DNA of 11,264 nt from an uncultured Helicobacter sp. GTDB lineage: Bacteria > Campylobacterota > Campylobacteria > Campylobacterales > Helicobacteraceae. This document shows positions 6,443-11,264 of the stretch, piece by piece. Under the pieces are notes generated by a model. It saw only the letters and a program-made list of their open reading frames with translations. It was not told the origin of the DNA and did not search any database. How positions within the stretch are numbered: the first letter of the stretch is position 1; each line of letters opens with the position of its first letter. The DNA lies in assembly GCF_937906905.1 (NCBI RefSeq), contig NZ_CALERY010000026.1, forward strand, positions 1 to 11,264, written 5' to 3'. The translations under genes and the position numbers were made by a program.

Positions 6443-7744
6443 TAGAGTATATACTTTAGATACAGCTCCTGGACAAATCGGTGTGTAGGGATATTGATAT
6501 TGTGCAAGAAAAGCGCTTGACGAGAGGTGAGATGACGATCTGGGAAGAAAAGGGATTTTATGAAAAGCTTGATATTTGTTAGCAGCGAATTTTGCTTGCT
6601 TGGGAGGAGAAATGCCCACTCGTAGTAGCGCATGTATTGCGGATAGAAGTGCGTGATGATTTCTAAGATTTTCTCACGATAGAGCTTCTCATCGCGCAGT
6701 GGCGCGCTAAGGCTTTCCATGGAGTGATAGAGTGCGCTAGGATTGATGTGCTCAACCACATCATCTGCTTGCTGAGAAAATAGCAGCTCATAGCCTTTGA
6801 TTTTCTGCTTTTCAAATGTAATAGCCACGGCTAGACCTTGGGATTCTAGTGGGTCAGTAGAGGGCTGTGCCAATGAGAAGAAAAAATTCCCCAAGCTATA
6901 AAAAATCCTAGCTTCCCTAGAATCTATTGTGCGATACTCCTCGTAGCCTTGAATGACATGGGGGTGATGCGCGATAATGCAATCCGCGCCCATATCGCAA
7001 AATGCCTTATAAAGCTCGCGGAATTGCGGAAGCGGATAGAGTGAGTTTTCTAGTCCTGCGTGGATTACACAGATAAGCACATCGACTTGTTGCTTGATGT
7101 GCGAAATAGCCTGCATAAATTCATGCCCAAAGCAATCCCGATAGCCATAGCTTCCACCTAGAAATGCACTCATGGAATCCAGCATGCCAAACTGGGATTC
7201 TGCGGCATTGAGAATAGCGATTTTTGTGTCATTGATGGTGTAGTAGAGAGCTTGTGGATCAGGATAGCGCGCGCAAGTAGCGCCAATGCAAACTGCTCCA
7301 GAATCTAAAATCTTCTCTATGCTCCGCTCTAATCCTAGCTCGCCATAATCCCCGATATGATTATTTGCTAGCATAAACCCACTAAACCCAGCGCGCACTA
7401 GATCATCAATGCTCTCTTCTCTATTGTGCAGCGATGGACCAGCTTTAAGCGTTTGGCATGCGAGGTTTGCACTAGATTCTGCAAGGTGCTGATTATTATG
7501 CTCTAAGCTTCCCCCCCCCCCCCCCCCCGATTGGCATAAGGCTTGGTGCATGCGGGAGAAGTGGCGCTTCAAGATTGCAAAAGCTAATATATTGGCGCAG
7601 TTTCTTCTGCCATGCCTCTGTGCAGGTAAAGCGCTTCTCCATAGCCACCACATCTCCGCAGAATAATAGCCCGCGCGCAGCATTGTGTGGCTTGGCTTGA
7701 GTGTCGCTTAGGGTTTTTGACTTTTCTTGTTTGTATTGTTGCAT
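6427..7744 (-). pseudogene. CapA-family (PGA_cap) metallophosphatase-like protein, phase-variable, OFF at G18
   Basis: The gene is split by a frameshift at a poly-G tract. The upstream part starts at the ATG at 7744 (AAAGGA 5 bases before) with GLLFCGDVVAME and FCNLEAPLLP, the first two motifs of the CapA/PgsA calcineurin-like fold. It reaches six glycines and then stops at KLRA (7496). The downstream part lies in another frame and continues the fold: LANNHIGDYGELGLE, ILNAAESQFG, VIHAGLENSLYP, IIAHHPHVIQGYEEY and IFYSLGNFFF. A tract of 17 or 20 G would join them into 438 or 439 residues with an internal poly-Gly loop. Family members include the poly-gamma-glutamate capsule protein CapA, but no capB/capC lies nearby and no N-terminal membrane anchor is visible, so the substrate is unknown. 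As sequenced only a ~78-residue head plus a short wrong-frame tail would be made. It is the last gene of the four-gene operon. Confidence 0.85.
7511..7528 (-). repeat. Poly-G18 contingency tract in the capA-like gene
   Basis: Eighteen consecutive C on the plus strand (G18 on the coding strand) lie at the exact junction of the two frames of the capA-like gene. Slipped-strand mispairing at such tracts switches genes on and off in Helicobacter and Campylobacter. The arithmetic gives ON at 17 or 20, OFF at 18 or 19. Confidence 0.92.
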
Positions 7745-7772
7745 GATTGTCCTTTGTCTGGATATAGAGAAT

Positions 7773-8408
7773 CTACTTAAGCTCGGTGAGCAGGAGAGTG
7801 GCGGTGAGCTTGCTAGGCTTTGTGTCAGGGCTAGCAGGATCTTGCAAAGACGCGCGAAGATTCCAAGTGTAATCTTTAGTATTTTGTTTAGATTTGTGTT
7901 TGGAGCTGCGCACATCAAGCATGATCGGGATCGCTTTATCTGCATCTTTGAAACTAGCTTCTCCCATGAGCGCAATGTGGCGTGGGAGCTTGAATACACG
8001 CGGCTGCGCAGCTAGCTTTATGATGTTGGCTGCAGCGATATGGATTGCGTCATGCTCTTTGGCTGTGGGCTCATCGCTTTGGCATTCTAGCTCCAGGGCG
8101 ATATAATATATCCCCAAAAATCCCAGCCTTTGATTGATAACAGCTTCGCCGCTGCAACGATTTAGCACAATGTGCTTGCCATCTGCATGCCTGAGTGTGA
8201 GCTGGGATTTGCTCGCTATGGCATAAAACTGCCTATCCTGGCTAGAATCTGGGGTTTGGTCTGGCTGTGTGGAATCCAGATTCTGGTTTGTGGGTGCAGA
8301 GTTTTGCACTGGAGTGGGGGTGGAGTGTAGAGGGCTTATCAGTAAAACACCTGCTAGAAGCAAGGATACAGGAGGCATGGCGCTAGATATTAAAGCGGCT
8401 TTCATCAT
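7773..8408 (-). CDS. Exported protein of unknown function
   Basis: I do not recognise the family. The protein has about 211 residues. It starts with a signal peptide (MKAALISSAMPPVSLLLAGVLLISPLHS), then a Pro/Ser/Thr/Gln/Asp-rich linker, then a probably beta-rich domain (from FYAIASKSQLTLRHADGKHI) with two Cys (RCSG and LECQ) that may pair, and a lysine-rich stretch KHKSKQNTKD. Likely periplasmic or surface-exposed. Three ATG codons in a row (8411, 8408, 8405) follow AGGAGG at 3, 6 and 9 bases; I chose the middle one on spacing. Its start lies inside the last codons of the aldolase-like gene (overlap about 26 bp), and it ends 28 bp before the capA-like start, consistent with one operon. Confidence 0.72.
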   Translation of the reverse strand: MMKAALISSAMPPVSLLLAGVLLISPLHSTPTPVQNSAPTNQNLDSTQPDQTPDSSQDRQFYAIASKSQLTLRHADGKHIVLNRCSGEAVINQRLGFLGIYYIALELECQSDEPTAKEHDAIHIAAANIIKLAAQPRVFKLPRHIALMGEASFKDADKAIPIMLDVRSSKHKSKQNTKDYTWNLRASLQDPASPDTKPSKLTATLLLTELK

Positions 8409-9012
8409 CATAGCCCTCCTCGATTGTATTGTTGAAGTGCAAGATTTTGCAGCTATTTTCTATCACTGCGATGAGCTTGGCAAGCACATTTAGATCGCGC
8501 CCATAGCCATAGATCCCGCAGCCTTTGAGTAAGACGAAGTTTGTATTGTGTGTCTTAAGATAGCGCACAATATCTGTATCCGCTCGTTCATAGAGTGTCT
8601 CATACTCCTTGGAGTCTAGAATCTCATTTGTGCTGCCTAGCACTTTTACCCCCAGGTAGTCGATTGGCTTTAGCACAGCGTGCTTGAGAGAGTAGGAGGT
8701 GGCATAGGGCGCGTGGGAATACACCACATAGCGAGCCTCGAGAAAATTACGATAGATGTTTGCATGGATAAAGCTATCTAAACTTGCTTCTTGCCAGCGG
8801 TAGTCCTCTTTGTCATGGAGGGTGATAAAAGAGTCTGTATCCATTTTGTCTAGCAAGGCATTTTTGCGATTGATAAGGAAGCTATTGGCATTGAGTCGCG
8901 CAGAAATTGATCCATAGAATATCCCTAGTAGCCCGCTTTTGCATAGCGAGTTTGCCATATCGGCTAGATGGGTTATCGTAGGGGTGCTAATGTCTTTGGT
9001 GTGGATATTCAT
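8383..9012 (-). CDS. Class II aldolase/adducin-fold protein with altered metal site
   Basis: The 209-residue protein has the layout of the class II aldolase/adducin N-terminal domain (fuculose-phosphate aldolase, ribulose-phosphate epimerase and relatives). Visible blocks are GIFYGSISARLNANSFLINR (30-49), EASLDSFIHANIYRN (75-89), ARYVVYSHAPYATS (93-106), FVLLKGCGIYGYGRDL (159-174). In active zinc enzymes the third block reads HTHPPYAT and the fourth KGHG. Here these are YSHAPYAT (Tyr98, His100) and KGCG (Cys165), and the catalytic Glu position is Asp79. The metal centre is therefore altered, and the protein may have a different cofactor or a non-catalytic role. AAGGA sits 5 bases before the ATG. 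It lies 38 bp after the MORN lipoprotein gene and overlaps the next gene. Substrate unknown. Confidence 0.75.
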   Translation of the reverse strand: MNIHTKDISTPTITHLADMANSLCKSGLLGIFYGSISARLNANSFLINRKNALLDKMDTDSFITLHDKEDYRWQEASLDSFIHANIYRNFLEARYVVYSHAPYATSYSLKHAVLKPIDYLGVKVLGSTNEILDSKEYETLYERADTDIVRYLKTHNTNFVLLKGCGIYGYGRDLNVLAKLIAVIENSCKILHFNNTIEEGYDDESRFNI

Positions 9013-9050
9013 GAAAATCCTTAAGGGAGTGTCGCGAGATTCTGGAGTGC

Positions 9051-11003
9051 TTAGTGCCTGGGGAAGACTTGCGCACGCTTTTTGGCAGCGGTGTTTGGGA
9101 ATGCCTCGTCAAATATCATATCCTCGCTTGTGTGTGGAAATGTATAAATCACGCTCCCATCTTGAGCAAAAAGCGTGCCTTGCACCATTTTGTCTTCTAT
9201 ATATTTGTGTTCAAATTCCAGCTTGCCATTGGGGAAAAATTTCTTTTGTATCGTGATTTCCCTATCCCCTCGCGTGGTGATCTCGCTATCGAGCATGCCA
9301 TTTCGGTAGGATTGGGTGATGCTTGTGATATTTGACTCCTGACTTTTGGTAAGCAGCACTTCTTTTGGTGCATAGAGCCAGGTTGTCTTGCTCACAGAAT
9401 CTGGAGTGATTATGTAAAGGATTTTGGACTCTAGCTGCGAGTCTGGTGCGTAGAAGCTCCCACTAGCTTGCGTGGGCGTAATGGTGCAGTCGCTTGCAAG
9501 TGTGCCATTTTTATAGAATGTGCGGACATGGGTTTTGCCAGAATCTTTTGAGATTTCCATGGCGCTTTGGTTATTGTCATAGAGCCAAAGCTCCTTTCCT
9601 TTAGATTCTGGTGTGCTGGTTTGCTTGGTGATGCGCAGGCTTTGGTCTCCTTTTTGCGCGTTTGGCTTCATGGAGAAATACGACTCACCAGTGCCATTAA
9701 AGATTTCATAGGGAGAGACAAGCACGCCAAGCTCGTAATGGGACTTATGCATAGGGGTTTGCTGGGGATAGTTATAGACGATTTCCTCGCCATGGAGGAG
9801 ATTGTTTTTGTATTCTCGCGAGATTTTTATGATTTCATTTTCGCCATAGGTCTGGGTAACTCCTTGGAGCATGCCTTGATCGTAGTATTGGCGAAATACG
9901 ACTTGATTGTCCGTATAGCCAGTGGATTCTCCTTGTTTTTTTCCGGCGCGATATTGAGTGTAGGATTTGCTACTCTGGTTTGCTATGCCCTTAATCTCTG
10001 CTTGCACCAGACCATGGAGAATATCATCGCGGTATTCTTTGAAGCTTATGGGCGTGTCGTTGTGATAGATTGTGCTTCTGCCATGTTTTTTCCCAGCTCT
10101 ATATGCACTCTCTGTGCGGCTAGTAGGGGAGAGATAGGTGATGACTATGCCATCGACAAGCCCGTTTTTGTAGGGGATTTCACGCGCGATTTGTCCGTTT
10201 TGATAGGCTTTGCTAACACCTTCTAGCACGCCATTTTTGAAGCTTAGCTTCGCACGCAAGACTTTAGCGCTATCATAAACATCTATGATAGTAAATCCCG
10301 CTTCATTGGTGGTTTTTTCTAGCGTGATGTTTTGCTGGCTGTCTTTGAGAGCATGGGCAGAAAGGATATCTTGGGGTTTAATCTGCAGGGGCAGAGGAGT
10401 GTAGATTGGGTCATTAGATTCCACAGATTCTACTTCGAGCGTTGGGTCTTGAGTATGGTTGGTGTCGAGATTTTGACTAGATTCTGCGCTAGATTCTGGT
10501 GTGGGTTCTGGTATGAAGCTCTGCGTATTAGAATCTAGTGTGTTTGCAGGAATGTCTGTTATGGTTGATGTGTTTATGGGGTCTGCTCTTTTGGAGATGG
10601 CGTTAGATTCTCTATGCTCTGGGTGGCTAGAATCTAGGCTTTTGAATCTCTGGCTTGGTTGGTTTGACTTGGTCGCTGTGTTTGCTAGAGTCTGTGGCTT
10701 TTGAGCGGGGTTGGATTTTGGGGTGTGGGTTTGCTTGTTTGTGGGGGATTTGAGGGCATGGTGTTTGGGTTTAGTTGGGCTGGATTCTATGTGTTTGGGT
10801 GTAGTATGGGTGGAGTTTTGTGCTTGAGGCTTATTTGGGCTTTTGGTTGTTTTATGCGGTTTGCCGCTGCTTGGCGCGTGCGTCTGCGCGCAACCTTGCA
10901 TGGAGAGAATAGCTATAATCAATGCTAGAATCACCAAAAGACCAAGTGCTTGGGACATGCGCTCTTTGCTTCGCATGTGGCACAATAATGCTCTAGAATC
11001 CAT
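9051..11003 (-). CDS. MORN-type (YwqK-like) repeat lipoprotein
   Basis: The protein has about 650 residues. A signal (MSQALGLLVILALIIAILSMQGC) ends in lipobox SMQGC with Cys near residue 38. Residues about 40-200 are a low-complexity linker rich in Thr, Ser, Pro, Lys and Asn, then DS/ES pairs. From about 250 to 440, and again near 500-620, come repeats of the MORN variant type (YwqK-like): FKNGVLEGVSKAYQNGQ, YKNGLVDGIVITY, YRAGKKHGRSTIYHND, YRAGKKQGESTGYTDN, YKNNLLHGEEIVY, FYKNGTLASDC, SYRNGMLDSE, FFPNGKLEFEHKY. Such repeats form beta hairpins and often serve as binding scaffolds. It is probably an outer-membrane lipoprotein with a flexible stalk. The frame extends up to a TTG at 11081, but I chose the ATG at 11003 (GGGGG 4 bases upstream); ATGs at 10976 and 10958 are alternatives. 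First gene of the operon. Confidence 0.8.
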   Translation of the reverse strand: MDSRALLCHMRSKERMSQALGLLVILALIIAILSMQGCAQTHAPSSGKPHKTTKSPNKPQAQNSTHTTPKHIESSPTKPKHHALKSPTNKQTHTPKSNPAQKPQTLANTATKSNQPSQRFKSLDSSHPEHRESNAISKRADPINTSTITDIPANTLDSNTQSFIPEPTPESSAESSQNLDTNHTQDPTLEVESVESNDPIYTPLPLQIKPQDILSAHALKDSQQNITLEKTTNEAGFTIIDVYDSAKVLRAKLSFKNGVLEGVSKAYQNGQIAREIPYKNGLVDGIVITYLSPTSRTESAYRAGKKHGRSTIYHNDTPISFKEYRDDILHGLVQAEIKGIANQSSKSYTQYRAGKKQGESTGYTDNQVVFRQYYDQGMLQGVTQTYGENEIIKISREYKNNLLHGEEIVYNYPQQTPMHKSHYELGVLVSPYEIFNGTGESYFSMKPNAQKGDQSLRITKQTSTPESKGKELWLYDNNQSAMEISKDSGKTHVRTFYKNGTLASDCTITPTQASGSFYAPDSQLESKILYIITPDSVSKTTWLYAPKEVLLTKSQESNITSITQSYRNGMLDSEITTRGDREITIQKKFFPNGKLEFEHKYIEDKMVQGTLFAQDGSVIYTFPHTSEDMIFDEAFPNTAAKKRAQVFPRH

Positions 11004-11117
11004 AAAACCCCCGATCTGCCATTTCCTAGCCCATCGCCTTGTAGGGCGGCTCGCTGGTGGCTGTAAGAAAATTTGTCGCAATGCTTTTGCTTTAAGGAGC
11101 GTGCTAATGTGCGCTGG

Positions 11118-11123
11118 ATTATA
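11118..11123 (-). promoter_or_regulatory. Putative -10 box of the MORN lipoprotein operon
   Basis: The minus strand reads GCTATAATCC, an exact TATAAT in the same local context as the cdt promoter. It predicts a transcript start near 11111 and a leader of about 108 bases before the ATG at 11003. I see no riboswitch fold in the leader, only weak short hairpins. Confidence 0.55.
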
Positions 11124-11205
11124 GCAGATTTCTATGTTATGAGAATTCCCATGAAAGTTTCATTGGAAAAATCCTTATTGTAATGTCATTGTTTAGGTAT
11201 CGTCT

Positions 11206-11224
11206 CAACCTTTCAGCAACCTTT
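11206..11224. promoter_or_regulatory. 11-bp-spaced direct repeat, candidate regulator site
   Basis: CAACCTTT occurs at 11206-11213 and 11217-11224, one helical turn apart, the usual arrangement of OmpR/PhoB-type response regulator half-sites. TATAAA follows at 11229-11234 and could be a plus-strand -10 for a gene beyond the window. The rest of 11124-11264 holds no gene I can support. Confidence 0.3.
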
Positions 11225-11264
11225 AAGCTATAAATTACTACTATTCCGCTTCCCAAATTTTCAT

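Noticed and set aside
6427..7683. A continuous 418-codon frame read as the whole CapA-like protein
   Set aside because: Its first ~55 residues, before the G tract, lack CapA motifs. The true N-terminus (GDVV, NLEAP) and a good ribosome binding site lie in the other frame, starting at 7744.
7496..7999. A 167-codon frame as a separate gene
   Set aside because: Only the part from 7744 is meaningful, as the head of the CapA-like gene. The upstream part overlaps the exported protein gene and lacks a ribosome binding site.
9567..10226. 219-codon plus-strand frame opposite the MORN lipoprotein gene
   Set aside because: It looks hydrophobic only because it is the complement of the repeat region. 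There is no ribosome binding site and no family resemblance.
9051..11081. Start of the MORN lipoprotein at 11081
   Set aside because: The codon is TTG, and the extra residues are basic and unlike a signal peptide. The ATG at 11003 better fits a lipoprotein signal.
1..11264. CRISPR arrays, tRNA/rRNA genes, insertion sequences
   Set aside because: No regularly spaced long repeats, cloverleaf segments or transposase-like frames were seen. The GATTCT repeats are short and irregularly spaced.

Overview
The window looks like part of an enterohepatic Helicobacter (Campylobacterota) chromosome. The main evidence is a complete cytolethal distending toxin operon (cdtA-cdtB-cdtC) of the Campylobacter/Helicobacter type. 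Supporting signs are TATAAT-type -10 boxes without a clear -35 box, a long poly-G/C contingency tract, and an outer-membrane protein tail ending in Phe. GC content in lines I sampled is roughly 43-57%, high for the genus; H. canis or a relative would fit, but this is a guess. The word GATTCT/AGAATC is strikingly common across the whole window.

Layout. Positions 1-68 hold the last codons of a plus-strand outer-membrane beta-barrel gene. It converges on uup, a minus-strand ABC-F ATPase gene, which is translationally coupled to a small exported protein gene just upstream of it (90-2455). A 206-bp gap with a GATTCT palindrome separates these from the cdt operon (cdtA 4767, cdtB 4056, cdtC 3198, reading leftward to 2662). 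A 273-bp divergent promoter region (4768-5040) lies between cdtA and pstC, a phosphate permease subunit with an unusual ~110-residue N-terminal extension. No pstA, pstB or pstS follows pstC. From 11003 back to 6427 four minus-strand genes form an apparent operon: a MORN-type repeat lipoprotein, a class II aldolase/adducin-fold protein, an exported protein of unknown function, and a CapA-like (poly-gamma-glutamate synthesis type) protein whose frame is interrupted at a G18 tract.

Main points for follow-up. (1) CdtB keeps the DNase-I-like fold motifs, but four of its canonical catalytic residues appear replaced, so this toxin may be a CDT with a dead nuclease. (2) The CapA-like gene is phase-OFF as sequenced and would read through at G17 or G20. 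(3) GATTCT words form perfect inverted repeats inside and between genes, resembling a dispersed palindromic element. (4) The aldolase-like protein has lost most of the usual metal ligands.

How the genes may work together. CdtA and CdtC would be the cell-binding lectin subunits delivering CdtB. The four-gene operon combines surface and envelope proteins with one switchable member, which suggests a variable cell-surface function, but no pathway can be named from sequence alone.
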